Shown here: positions 1 to 5,149 of the stretch, in pieces
Layout: every line of letters begins with the position of its first letter
How positions within the stretch are numbered: position 1 is the first letter of the stretch
Assembly (NCBI GenBank): GCA_937902605.1
Contig: CALFNC010000254.1
Span: 1-8,114 of the forward strand
From: an uncultured Acidobacteriota bacterium
GTDB lineage: Bacteria; Acidobacteriota; Thermoanaerobaculia; UBA5066
DNA length: 8,114 nt
Direction: 5' to 3'
Notes under the pieces: model-generated
Databases searched by the model: none
Told to the model about the DNA's origin: nothing
The model's input: only the letters and a program-made list of their open reading frames with translations
Program-made: the position numbers and the translations under genes

Positions 1-87
1 TCGGCGTGCTCCTCGATCGCTGAATGCCCCGTCGAAACCGGGACGCCCCCAATCGCGATGAGAGTAACACGCTTGGGTGGCGCGCCT

Positions 88-117
88 TGACGTCGCGGAT
101 TCCTCTCCGTTACCGTC
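88..117 (+). promoter_or_regulatory. Candidate promoter of cutA, possibly leaderless
   Basis: TTGACG (88-93) is followed after 18 bp by TACCGT (112-117). This matches a sigma-70 -35 box well and a -10 box weakly. Only 6 bases separate the -10-like box from the cutA ATG, and no Shine-Dalgarno sequence precedes that ATG. Transcription would therefore start at or next to the start codon and give a leaderless mRNA. The -10 match is 3 of 6, so the call is tentative. Confidence 0.3.
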
Positions 118-123
118 GCCTCG

Positions 124-495
124 ATGAGGGATGACCCCGTTTCCACTCCCCGAATCCTGATCGTCATGACCACCGTCGGGACCCAGGAGCAGGCGCTCGA
201 CATCGCGAACCACCTCGTCGACAAGAGGCTCGCCGCTTGCGTCAACATCGTGCCCGGCGTCCGGTCGATCTTCCGCTGGAAGGGGGAGGTGATCGACGAC
301 ACGGAGTTCCTTCTTCTCGCGAAGACGGTCGAGGAGCGTTACGAGGAAGTCTCCGCGGCGATCAAGTCGCTCCACGCATACGAGCTACCGGAGATCCTCG
401 CCTATCCCGCGCCGCTGGCCGACGGCCCCTTCGCCGCCTGGGTCGGAGGCGCGACGAATCGTGTCGAGGGCAGCAGGGGCCGGTCCCGCAAGTAG
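124..495 (+). CDS. cutA: CutA1-family divalent-cation tolerance protein
   Basis: This is a 123-residue CutA1 protein, close to the family's usual 100-115 residues plus short tails. CutA1 proteins form very stable trimers with a ferredoxin-like fold. They were named for copper and divalent metal tolerance in E. coli, but their biochemical role is still unsettled. Family blocks visible here are the early strand ILIVMTTVGT (11-20), the helix ending in RLAACVNIVPGV (35-46), SIFRWKGEVIDDTEFLLLAKT (48-68) and HAYELPEIL (84-92). The aromatic/glycine C-terminus GPFAAWV (101-107) precedes a basic, probably disordered tail. The ATG is preceded by a promoter-like box rather than a ribosome site. The gene stands alone and converges on the zinc-ribbon gene. 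Family assignment is firm; a role in metal tolerance is only inherited from the name. Confidence 0.95.
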   Translation: MRDDPVSTPRILIVMTTVGTQEQALDIANHLVDKRLAACVNIVPGVRSIFRWKGEVIDDTEFLLLAKTVEERYEEVSAAIKSLHAYELPEILAYPAPLADGPFAAWVGGATNRVEGSRGRSRK

Positions 496-500
496 CAAGA

Positions 501-529
501 GGCGGGGATGGCCTTCGCCCGTCCCCGCC
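501..529. terminator. Hairpin between convergent genes, likely bidirectional terminator
   Basis: GGCGGGGATGG (501-511) pairs with CCGTCCCCGCC (519-529) over 11 bp, with one G-U pair and a 7-base loop. It lies 5 bp after the cutA stop and 25 bp after the stop of the opposing zinc-ribbon gene. A T-containing stretch follows it on the minus strand (TCTTGCTACTT) but not on the plus strand, so it should work better for the minus-strand gene. The position between two convergent stops supports the call. Confidence 0.6.
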
Positions 530-554
530 CGAATGTCGCTGGATCGTTTCGGTC

Positions 555-848
555 TTACCGGCCGCCAGAGGCGCGGCGGTCGCGGTAGCAGTCGCGGCAG
601 TAGACCGGCTTGCCGTTCGTCGGGTTGAACGGAACCTGGGTCGCCTTGCCGCACGCGTCGCAGGTGACGCTGTAGAGCTGGCGGGAACCGCCATCTCCGT
701 AGCCACCGCTCTTGCGCTTGTCGCGGCACACCTTGCAGCGCTTGGGCTCATTGGAGAATCCCTTCTGGGCGTAGAACTCCTGCTCGTTCGCCGTGAAGGT
801 GAAGGGGCCGGCGCAGTCGATGCAATTGATGGTCTTGTCCGTGTACAT
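555..848 (-). CDS. Small two-module zinc-ribbon protein (zf-trcl plus CxxC-x17-CxxC)
   Basis: This 97-residue protein has eight cysteines in four CxxC pairs. The first module uses C9/C12 and C38/C41, separated by 25 residues, and resembles the probable zinc-ribbon family often called zf-trcl. The second uses C63/C66 and C84/C87, separated by exactly 17 residues, with VPFNPTNGKPVYCRDC between and around them. That spacing is the CxxC-x17-CxxC domain. Each module should bind one zinc ion. A short basic, glycine-rich linker (42-57) joins them and the C-terminus is RRASGGR, which would suit nucleic-acid or ribosome contact, though this is inference. The ATG has GGAG 7 bases upstream. There is no signal peptide or membrane segment, so the protein is cytoplasmic. 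Function is unknown. The gene is separated from the kinase gene upstream by 307 bp and probably has its own promoter. Confidence 0.9.
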   Translation of the reverse strand: MYTDKTINCIDCAGPFTFTANEQEFYAQKGFSNEPKRCKVCRDKRKSGGYGDGGSRQLYSVTCDACGKATQVPFNPTNGKPVYCRDCYRDRRASGGR

Positions 849-1155
849 GGAATGACTCCGTGGTCGTCTCTTACGACCGGGGTGGAAAAGCGGGCGCTTC
901 CCTCTCGCCGCGCGAGGGGGCGTTACGCCCGTTCATGACCGGGAAACGTTTACCGGCTCCGGGACTTCGGGAGGCTACGGTGGGGTTGTTTCCCTGATGG
1001 GACCCCGCGGGACTGGAAATGAAGAAGATCCTCCTCGAGCTAGATAGACTCCGTGAGCCGAACGAGGGTTCCGGGGGTTGGACCACGGAATGCCACGGGC
1101 CGTGACGTAATCAGAACCAAGTTTTCGAGAAAGTGCAAGGAAAAAAACCGGCCAT
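849..1155. other. 307-bp gap upstream of the zinc-ribbon gene; several dyads, no supported gene
   Basis: No convincing coding frame is present. A 71-codon minus-strand frame at 871-1086 has no recognisable features. The gap holds a run of small inverted repeats: GGTCGT/ACGACC (862-867/873-878), CCTCTCG/CGAGGGG (901-907/913-919), GGGCG/CGCCC around 918-930, and the 18-bp near-palindrome at 939-956. On the minus strand TTGCAC (1137-1132) followed 17 bases later by TCTGAT is a weak promoter candidate for the zinc-ribbon gene. That would give a leader of about 250 bases able to fold into several hairpins. A structured leader or several operator sites are both possible. Confidence 0.5.
939..956. 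repeat. 18-bp near-perfect palindrome, candidate operator
   Basis: CCGGGAAACGTTTACCGG has a perfect AAACGTTT core and CCGG on both ends, with a single mismatched pair (G943 against A952). It sits about 90 bp upstream of the zinc-ribbon ATG on the minus strand. The size and symmetry fit a binding site for a homodimeric repressor, but no candidate regulator can be tied to it. Confidence 0.45.
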
Positions 1156-1158
1156 TCA
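1141..1158 (-). terminator. T-run just after the kinase stop, weak terminator candidate
   Basis: On the minus strand the kinase stop codon is followed within 9 bases by seven consecutive T (A run at 1141-1147). Only a weak 4-bp CGCT/AGCG hairpin (around 1159-1174) lies before it, at a distance of about 11 bases. The T-run is clear but the stem is poor, so termination here is uncertain. Confidence 0.25.
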
Positions 1159-1818
1159 GCGCTTTACGGAGCGGGGAACGTAGATCCGGGTTCCTCGAAA
1201 CGGTTTCACGAGCTGCTGGACGAGGTCCTCGAGGTCGTCCTTCCGCTGAACGAAGTCGATCTCGTTCGTATCGATGACCAGGAGAGGCGTCGCGGTGTAG
1301 TGGTAGAAGAAGTAGTTGTAGGCCTCGATCAGGCTCTTCAGATAGGTCGACGTGATCCCTTTCTCGTAGGCCCGCCCCCGCCTCCGGATCCTGGACAGGC
1401 AGGTATCCACCGAAGCCGTCAGGTGGACGACGAGGTCGGGACGGGGGACGTTCTCCGAGAGGGGACCGTACAGGCGGTCGTAGAGCGACATCTCGGCGTC
1501 CGTCAGCGTCAGGGACGCAAAGAGCTTGTCCTTGGAGAAGGTGTAGTCCGCGACGACGAGGTGGCGGAACAGGTCGATCTGCGCGATCTCGAGCTGTTGC
1601 TGATACCGGGAGAGCAGGAAGTAGATCTGGGCCTGGAACGCGGACCCCTTCTTTCCGGCATAGAAGTCGCTCAGGAAGGGGTTCTGGACGTCCTCGAGGA
1701 TCTGCGTTCCCGAGAACCTCTTTGCCAGCAGGCCGACGAGCGACGTCTTCCCGACGCCAATCGGGCCCTCCACGGCGATGTGCCGCTGTGGAAACTCCTC
1801 GGGTGAGGGAGCGGCCAA
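1156..1818 (-). CDS. Deoxynucleoside kinase family protein (dNK/dGK-like)
   Basis: This 220-residue P-loop kinase transfers a phosphate from an NTP to the 5'-hydroxyl of a deoxynucleoside for nucleotide salvage in the cytoplasm. Residues 14-26 (IAVEGPIGVGKTS) are the first strand and Walker A loop. E42 in LEDVQNPFLSDFY lies where the family's catalytic base and substrate pocket are expected. ADYTFSKDKLFA (90-101) replaces the more usual DRS/ERS motif. RIRRRGRAYE (143-152) is the arginine-rich lid, and TPLLVIDTNEIDF (177-189) is the late core strand. The start is TTG. The only upstream alternative is closed off by the in-frame UbiA stop five codons before it, and the next GTG lies inside the P-loop strand. 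It follows the UbiA gene by 12 bp and is probably co-transcribed. Substrate preference cannot be read from sequence. Confidence 0.88.
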   Translation of the reverse strand: MAAPSPEEFPQRHIAVEGPIGVGKTSLVGLLAKRFSGTQILEDVQNPFLSDFYAGKKGSAFQAQIYFLLSRYQQQLEIAQIDLFRHLVVADYTFSKDKLFASLTLTDAEMSLYDRLYGPLSENVPRPDLVVHLTASVDTCLSRIRRRGRAYEKGITSTYLKSLIEAYNYFFYHYTATPLLVIDTNEIDFVQRKDDLEDLVQQLVKPFRGTRIYVPRSVKR

Positions 1819-1830
1819 GATGGCGCGAGA

Positions 1831-2727
1831 TTACCTCGACGGCGCCCCGGACACGAGAACATCCACGATCCCCAGGGCCGAAAAGACCACGGACAGCCAT
1901 CCGTTCGCCGCGAAGAAGGCTGCGTTCACCTTCGAGAGATCGTCCGGAGAAACCAGCTGATGTTGCCGGACGAGAAATGCCCCGGCGGCGATGACGCCAG
2001 CTCCCAGGGCGAGCCCGCCATGGGCCAGCACGAAGACTGCGTAGTAGAGGCCGAGCGCCAGTGCGTGCAGGACAGCCGCCGCGAGAAGCGATCTTCGGAC
2101 GCCGAACGCGGAGGGGATCGAACGGAGCCCCTGGCCGCGATCGAAGGTTTCGTCCTGGAGGCTATAGATGACGTCGAACCCTGCCACCCAAAAGAGAACC
2201 GCGACGCCGAGAACTACCGGAAGGAGAGCGAACGCCCCGCGAACCGCAACCCACGCCCCGACCGGCGCGATTGCGAGCGACAGGCCGAGGAACACGTGCG
2301 CTCCCCAAGTGAACCGCTTCGTGAAGGAGTAGCCCAGGATGGCCAGGAGGGCCAGTGGTGAGAGGGCCAGACAGAGCGGGTTGAGGCACCAGGCCGCGAG
2401 GACGAAGATGGCCGAGGACGCCGCGCAGAACACCGCTGCCTGAGCCACCGTGATGATTCCGGCGGGGATCTCCCGGCTCGCCGTCCTTGGGTTCGCCGCA
2501 TCGACCCTGCGATCCGCGATCCGATTGAACGCCATCGCGGCCGACCGGGCGCCGACCATCGCGACAAGGATCCAGAGGAGCTTCTCGGCGGGAGGGAAGC
2601 CGCCGGCTGCGAAGAAGGCTGACAGCAGAGCGAACGGAAGGGCGAAGAGCGTGTGCTCGAACTTGACGAGGGAAAAGAAGTCCGCGACGCTCGGATGCGG
2701 CTGGAGGAGATCGGGGGCCTGCGACAC
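1831..2727 (-). CDS. UbiA-family polyprenyltransferase, MqnP-like (quinone biosynthesis)
   Basis: This 298-residue integral membrane enzyme of the UbiA superfamily attaches a polyprenyl chain to an aromatic acid during quinone synthesis. The first Asp-rich motif is N68-R-I-A-D72-R-R-V-D76. The second is D185 with LQDETFD (190-196), followed by the RSIPSAFG block (202-209). About eight hydrophobic segments are visible, for example 24-42, 50-66, 92-134, 142-160, 164-182, 214-256 and 272-292. The N-terminal KFEHTLFALPFALLSAFF is typical of the subgroup labelled putative 4-hydroxybenzoate polyprenyltransferase, which includes MqnP of the futalosine menaquinone route. A UbiX-like gene lies upstream on the same strand, which supports a quinone role. 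The start is GTG with no ribosome site. A TAGAAT box 11 bases upstream suggests its own promoter and a very short leader. MqnP rather than UbiA is inference. Confidence 0.9.
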   Translation of the reverse strand: MSQAPDLLQPHPSVADFFSLVKFEHTLFALPFALLSAFFAAGGFPPAEKLLWILVAMVGARSAAMAFNRIADRRVDAANPRTASREIPAGIITVAQAAVFCAASSAIFVLAAWCLNPLCLALSPLALLAILGYSFTKRFTWGAHVFLGLSLAIAPVGAWVAVRGAFALLPVVLGVAVLFWVAGFDVIYSLQDETFDRGQGLRSIPSAFGVRRSLLAAAVLHALALGLYYAVFVLAHGGLALGAGVIAAGAFLVRQHQLVSPDDLSKVNAAFFAANGWLSVVFSALGIVDVLVSGAPSR

Positions 2728-2738
2728 TTAGAGAGGGG

Positions 2739-2744
2739 ATTCTA
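2739..2744 (-). promoter_or_regulatory. -10-like box TAGAAT before the UbiA gene
   Basis: TAGAAT on the minus strand matches TATAAT at 5 of 6 positions. It lies 11 bases before the GTG start of the UbiA-like gene, just past the terminator-like hairpin at 2754-2785. No good -35 box is visible at 16-18 bases. With no Shine-Dalgarno sequence before the GTG, a near-leaderless transcript is plausible. Confidence 0.3.
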
Positions 2745-2753
2745 AAGAAAGTT

Positions 2754-2785
2754 GGGGCGGTAACGCCGGCCCGCGTTACCGCCCC
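2754..2785 (-). terminator. Strong 13-bp hairpin, likely terminator of the ubiX-regulator pair
   Basis: GGGGCGGTAACGC (2754-2766) and GCGTTACCGCCCC (2773-2785) form a perfect 13-bp stem with a 6-base loop. On the minus strand it is followed by AACTTTCTTT, a T-rich tail. It lies between the end of the response-regulator gene and the start of the UbiA gene, where it would insulate one transcript from the next. Because it ends 26 bp before the UbiA start, a role in UbiA control is an alternative. Confidence 0.6.
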
Positions 2786-2812
2786 GTGCGGAGGAGTGAG
2801 AGTCCCTGGTCG

Positions 2813-2834
2813 AAAAAGCGATTGGGTCGCAATC
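2813..2834 (-). terminator. Second, weaker terminator-like hairpin with TTTTT
   Basis: On the minus strand GATTG and CAATC (2834-2830 and 2824-2820) form a 5-bp stem followed by GC and five T (A run at 2813-2817). An outer pair AGTCCC/GGGACT flanks it at about 2801-2806 and 2838-2843. It lies just after the response-regulator gene, upstream of the stronger hairpin at 2754-2785. A tandem terminator is a reasonable reading, though the stem is short. Confidence 0.35.
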
Positions 2835-2840
2835 TCGGGG

Positions 2841-2945
2841 ACTGAAAGTAATATGGACCCAGGCCCGGAAAACTTCCACTATTTATCGGTCTAGAAGTAC
2901 ACAGAAAGTGGTATGGCTAAATTCAAGCCCATGGGATGGCTATCG
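2841..2945. other. AT-rich island with an imperfect 13-bp direct repeat
   Basis: About 2841-2930 is near 43% GC by count, well below its surroundings. It contains GAAAGTAATATGG (2844-2856) and GAAAGTGGTATGG (2904-2916), which differ at 2 of 13 bases and are exactly 60 bp apart. It lies directly after the response-regulator stop. A plus-strand frame beginning at 2913 runs antisense into the regulator and is probably not a gene. Its role is unknown. Confidence 0.4.
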
Positions 2946-3626
2946 CTATACCTTGGTATCGTCCGGGAGGCGACTGCTGGCCGGCCAGAGGGGCGGCGCG
3001 CTCTCGACGACGAACCGGGTCAACTCCCGGCGGTCCCTCGTCCCAGTCTTCTTCAGGAGCCTTCCAACGTGGAACTTGACCGTCGCTTCGGCGATTCCGA
3101 GCCGGCGCGCAATCTCCTTGTTCGAGAGCTCTTCCTTCAGGCCATCCAGGACCCTCTGCTCCGCCCGCGAGAACGCCCGGCCGACACCGTCGAATCCCAG
3201 CGACGCGATCCGGTCGATCCACTGCGATAGGACGGCCCGCGGCGTCCATACCGACCCCTCCCTCACGGCGGCCAGCGCCAGGAGCACCTCGTCGCCGCTG
3301 GCGACAGCGGGAAGCACCCCCTTGATGCCGAGGAGGAAGCACGGGAAGACGGTTCCCGCGTTCACGTCCGAGACGAACGCGACCGTCTTCATCTCCGGGT
3401 ATTTTGTCTTCAGGGTCTCGTACTGGTGTCTCGTTTCGCCGACACCGCTCCGGAAGTCGACGAGGGCGAGCTGCGGGGGGCTCTCCCCGGCGTCAGTGAG
3501 ACGGACATCGTACCCCTCCGCCCGGAGGAACGCCGCCAGGCTGCTCTCCCTCCACGGGTCGGTCTCGAGAAGGAGGAGCGGGGTGCCCTTCTGGGAGAAC
3601 GGCCGGTGGCGCGGGACAGCGGTCAC
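2946..3626 (-). CDS. Response regulator-like protein: atypical receiver plus LuxR/NarL HTH
   Basis: This cytoplasmic DNA-binding regulator is 226 residues long from the chosen GTG. Residues 15-140 fit a receiver domain: PLLLLETDPW (16-25), LALVDFRSG (53-61) with D57 as phosphoacceptor, and VAFVSD (82-87) with S86. Residues 152-208 are a LuxR/GerE helix-turn-helix (FSRAEQRVLDGL, LSNKEIARRLGIAEATVKFH). The receiver is degenerate. The acidic pair reads E21-T22, and the usual lysine in the GYLLKDAS-type block is replaced in GVLPAVAS (103-110; A107). It may be phosphorylation-independent or respond differently. The GTG overlaps the ubiX-like stop as GTGA, with GGAAGG 7 bases upstream. An ATG at 3641 would add five residues. 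No histidine kinase is present in the window. A perfect 26-bp palindrome lies 22 bp upstream of the GTG. Translational coupling to ubiX suggests it controls quinone genes or senses a related state (inference). Confidence 0.87.
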   Translation of the reverse strand: MTAVPRHRPFSQKGTPLLLLETDPWRESSLAAFLRAEGYDVRLTDAGESPPQLALVDFRSGVGETRHQYETLKTKYPEMKTVAFVSDVNAGTVFPCFLLGIKGVLPAVASGDEVLLALAAVREGSVWTPRAVLSQWIDRIASLGFDGVGRAFSRAEQRVLDGLKEELSNKEIARRLGIAEATVKFHVGRLLKKTGTRDRRELTRFVVESAPPLWPASSRLPDDTKV

Positions 3627-4240
3627 GGGGCCCCCTTCCATCGATAGCTCTCGGTCTCGATCGAGACCGAGAGAAGGTCCGCGACCCTGAGGAGGTACGC
3701 GTCGATCGCTTCGTCGAGGGTGGCGACGGCGTAGAACGCGGGGACGACGGGGGCGACCACGGCTCCGGCCTGCGTCGCTCGGAGGATGTTCTCGGCATGG
3801 ACCAGAGAGAGCGGGGTCTCGCGTAGCCCGAGAACGAGTCTTCTTCGTTCTTTCAGGCAAACGTCGGCGGCCCGTTGAAGGAGACCCCGCGAGAGGCCGT
3901 TTGCTATCGAGGCGAGCGTCCCGGCGGAACAGGGGAGGACGGCCATGCCGAGCGTCCGGTACGAGCCGGAAGCGATCGGCGCGTCGATCGCCTCCGACGG
4001 GTGGATCCGGACCCGGCTCGCGAATTCCGGAGCGAGCCCAGCCGCAGCGACGAAGTCTGCCGCGGTCTTGATCCCTCGAGAGGTCTCGTCGCGGGCGACG
4101 AGGAGCGCCCTCCGCGAGACGACGAGGTGGAGGACGTCGATCTCAGGTGACGTAGTGAAGAGGACGAGGGCGCGGAGCGCGAGCCTCGAGCCGCTGGCAC
4201 CCGAGACCCCGAGTATCAATTCTCTTACCCTTTCCAACAC
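3623..4240 (-). CDS. UbiX-like flavin prenyltransferase
   Basis: UbiX enzymes join dimethylallyl phosphate to FMN, making the prenylated flavin cofactor that UbiD-type decarboxylases need in ubiquinone or menaquinone synthesis. From the GTG at 4240 the protein has 205 residues, near the usual 190-205. Family blocks are LILGVSGASGSRLAL (8-22, FMN-binding loop), SGSYRTLGMAVLPCSAGTLASIA (91-113), RAADVCLKERRRLVL (123-137), RETPLSLVHAENILR (140-154) and PAFY (167-170) with the conserved tyrosine. The start is uncertain. A GTG at 4288 adds 16 residues that look unlike the family. A TTG at 4219 has the best-spaced purine-rich ribosome site (GGAAAGGG) and begins right at the first strand. The final 18 bp overlap or abut the regulator start. 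No UbiD partner is seen here. The gene could equally be called the menaquinone-route UbiX or a Pad1-like protein. Confidence 0.9.
   Translation of the reverse strand: MLERVRELILGVSGASGSRLALRALVLFTTSPEIDVLHLVVSRRALLVARDETSRGIKTAADFVAAAGLAPEFASRVRIHPSEAIDAPIASGSYRTLGMAVLPCSAGTLASIANGLSRGLLQRAADVCLKERRRLVLGLRETPLSLVHAENILRATQAGAVVAPVVPAFYAVATLDEAIDAYLLRVADLLSVSIETESYRWKGAP
3648..3673. repeat. Perfect 26-bp palindrome at the ubiX-regulator junction
   Basis: The 26 bp are an uninterrupted perfect palindrome centred on CGATCG between 3660 and 3661; each arm reads CTCTCGGTCTCGA from the outside inward. They encode LSVSIETES near the ubiX-like C-terminus and end 22 bp before the GTG of the LuxR-type gene on the minus strand. 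As RNA it can fold into an 11-bp stem with a GATC loop. Either an operator or an RNA element controlling the downstream gene is possible. Confidence 0.6.
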
Positions 4241-4300
4241 CTCTCCCGTCTCGATGAGATGGTAGCGCAGCGATCGGTTGAGCCCCACCCCGGACCGCGC

Positions 4301-4318
4301 TGACAGGCATTCCTGTCA
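4301..4318. repeat. Dyad TGACA-N8-TGTCA, candidate operator upstream of ubiX
   Basis: TGACAGGCATTCCTGTCA has perfect 7-bp arms around CATT. It lies 61-78 bp upstream of the GTG chosen for the ubiX-like gene and 13-30 bp upstream of the alternative GTG at 4288. A second dyad with the same GACA-N8-TGTC skeleton lies 92 bp further away. Two matching sites in a divergent promoter region suggest a dimeric regulator. Confidence 0.45.
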
Positions 4319-4392
4319 CCTTTACCCCGTTTGGTTCATCGCGATTCCGACCAGGAGAGAGCTGGGCGGATTCGTTGCGGCGCCCCGGGGAC

Positions 4393-4410
4393 CGACAAGA
4401 GATCCTGTCG
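4393..4410. repeat. Second dyad CGACA-N8-TGTCG
   Basis: CGACAAGAGATCCTGTCG has perfect 5-bp outer arms and the same 18-bp length and N8 spacing as the dyad at 4301-4318. The two also share CC before the right half-site. A lone half-site TGACA follows at about 4423-4427. The repeated geometry makes a shared binding protein plausible. Confidence 0.4.
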
Positions 4411-4670
4411 ATGAGCGCTGACACCAGCCTCCAGATCCCGGAGCAGTCGTCTACAAACAAGGGACTTAGCCGTCTCAGGTCATGCGGGGCACGGCGCGTG
4501 CTTTTCCCTCGGCATCGGCCCCACGAAGCCATTCGCAAAGAAAGGGGGTGACGCGGTGACCTAGACGACGAAGAAAGCAAGCCAGTCGAAGGAAGGAACA
4601 GGCCTCGAGTCGGGATCAAGTCGAACCACGACAGAACGTTCACGAAGACCACAACGAAAAGGAGAAAGAA

Positions 4671-5087
4671 ATGTCTCTCAAGTCCATCGCCCGCTCTCTC
4701 GCGCTGCTCTCGGCCGTCTCGGTCACGAGCGGACTCCTCTCGGCCCCTGCTCCCGCGGAGACCGAGACCAGCAGGAAGACCGTCAATATCAACCAGGCAA
4801 CGGCCGACGAGCTGGCGCGGCTCCCCCGGGTCGGCTCGAAGCTGGCTGGCCGGATCGTCACGCATCGCTCGCAGCACGGTCCGTTCAAGCGCGCCGAGGA
4901 TCTGATGGCCGTCAAAGGGGTCGGCGAGAAGAAGTTCGCCTCTCTCAAGCCGTACCTCGCCGTGTCCGGCTCCACGACCTTGACCGAGAAGGTCTCGTTG
5001 GCGAAGGGAAGCCGCCCCGCGACTCGTCCCCGCGCTCCGGGAAAGGCCCCCAAGAAGGCGTCGGACACCGCCTCTGCCGCGAAGTAG
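4671..5087 (+). CDS. ComEA-like secreted helix-hairpin-helix DNA-binding protein
   Basis: The protein has 138 residues. Residues 1-29 form a Sec signal peptide: basic KSIAR start, hydrophobic ALLSAVSVTSGLL core, and a likely cut after APA29. Residues 37-98 are a ComEA-type (HhH)2 domain starting VNINQATADELARLPRVG and containing the hairpins LPRVGSKLAGRI (51-62) and VKGVGEKKF (81-89). Such domains bind double-stranded DNA without sequence specificity. ComEA proteins hold incoming DNA in the periplasm or at the cell surface during natural transformation. The last 40 residues are Lys/Arg/Ala/Pro-rich, an unusual basic tail likely to add DNA affinity. No membrane anchor remains after signal cleavage, as in Gram-negative ComEA. 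GGAG lies 6 bases before the ATG. A pseudopilin gene follows by 97 bp, which supports a DNA-uptake role. Secretion and DNA binding are well supported; competence is inferred. Confidence 0.9.
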   Translation: MSLKSIARSLALLSAVSVTSGLLSAPAPAETETSRKTVNINQATADELARLPRVGSKLAGRIVTHRSQHGPFKRAEDLMAVKGVGEKKFASLKPYLAVSGSTTLTEKVSLAKGSRPATRPRAPGKAPKKASDTASAAK

Positions 5088-5096
5088 CCGCCGCCC

Positions 5097-5128
5097 GCCG
5101 CGGCGTGGCCGGACGGCCGCGCCGCGGC
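5097..5128 (+). terminator. 14-bp GC-rich hairpin after comEA-like gene
   Basis: GCCGCGGCGTGGCC (5097-5110) pairs with GGCCGCGCCGCGGC (5115-5128) over 14 bp, with one G-U pair and a GGAC tetraloop, beginning 9 bp after the stop. The downstream tail CATCTTCTCCC has few T, so it may be a partial terminator, an mRNA 3' stabiliser or a pause site. If read through, the pseudopilin gene would be in the same transcript. Confidence 0.5.
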
Positions 5129-5149
5129 CATCTTCTCCCATCGACGACT

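Larger units (their letters stand above)
4241..4670. other. 430-bp divergent intergenic region between ubiX-like and comEA-like genes
   Basis: No coding frame here is convincing. A long minus-strand frame (4143-5393) runs antisense through the comEA gene and reads as arginine-rich low-complexity sequence. The region should hold the promoters of both divergent genes, but no clear -35/-10 pair is visible. It does contain two dyads of equal geometry (4301-4318, 4393-4410), a tandem GGTGAC-GC-GGTGAC (4547-4560) and a purine-rich stretch from about 4560 to the comEA start. That stretch would form an unstructured leader ending in AAAAGGAGAAAGAA before the ATG. Confidence 0.5.

Noticed and set aside
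1..146. Minus-strand frame open to the left edge, reading RVTLIAIGGVPVSTGHSAIEEHA, faintly like the start of a glycosyltransferase.
   Set aside because: The only canonical start in frame is a GTG at 146 inside cutA, with no ribosome site; too short to identify. A plus-strand frame ending at 90 could equally be the tail of an upstream gene.
1040..1900. 286-codon minus-strand frame across the kinase gene.
   Set aside because: It is in another frame of the same strand as the kinase and has Arg/Pro-rich composition without motifs.
2786..2850. tRNA-like remnant suggested by TTCGACC and stem-like repeats.
   Set aside because: No acceptor stem, anticodon arm or proper T arm can be drawn; the repeats fit terminator hairpins better.
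2913..3230. Plus-strand 105-codon frame starting MAKFKPMGWLSLYLG.
   Set aside because: The attractive N-terminus is short; the rest is antisense to the regulator's HTH and shows no motif or ribosome site.
3627..3860. A 78-residue N-terminal extension of the response regulator from an ATG at 3860.
   Set aside because: The extension is an Arg/Pro-rich out-of-frame reading of the ubiX-like gene. The GTG at 3626 has a good ribosome site and a 4-bp GTGA overlap.
4301..4410. LexA (SOS) boxes.
   Set aside because: The canonical box is CTGT-N8-ACAG; here the half-sites have the opposite polarity (ACA-N8-TGT) and neither neighbour is a repair gene.
4500..4620. Possible c-di-GMP riboswitch before comEA, suggested by a GCAAAG string and the pilus-related target.
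   Set aside because: The paired stems and the conserved bases around GCAAAG expected for the GEMM core cannot be matched. A covariance-model search would decide.
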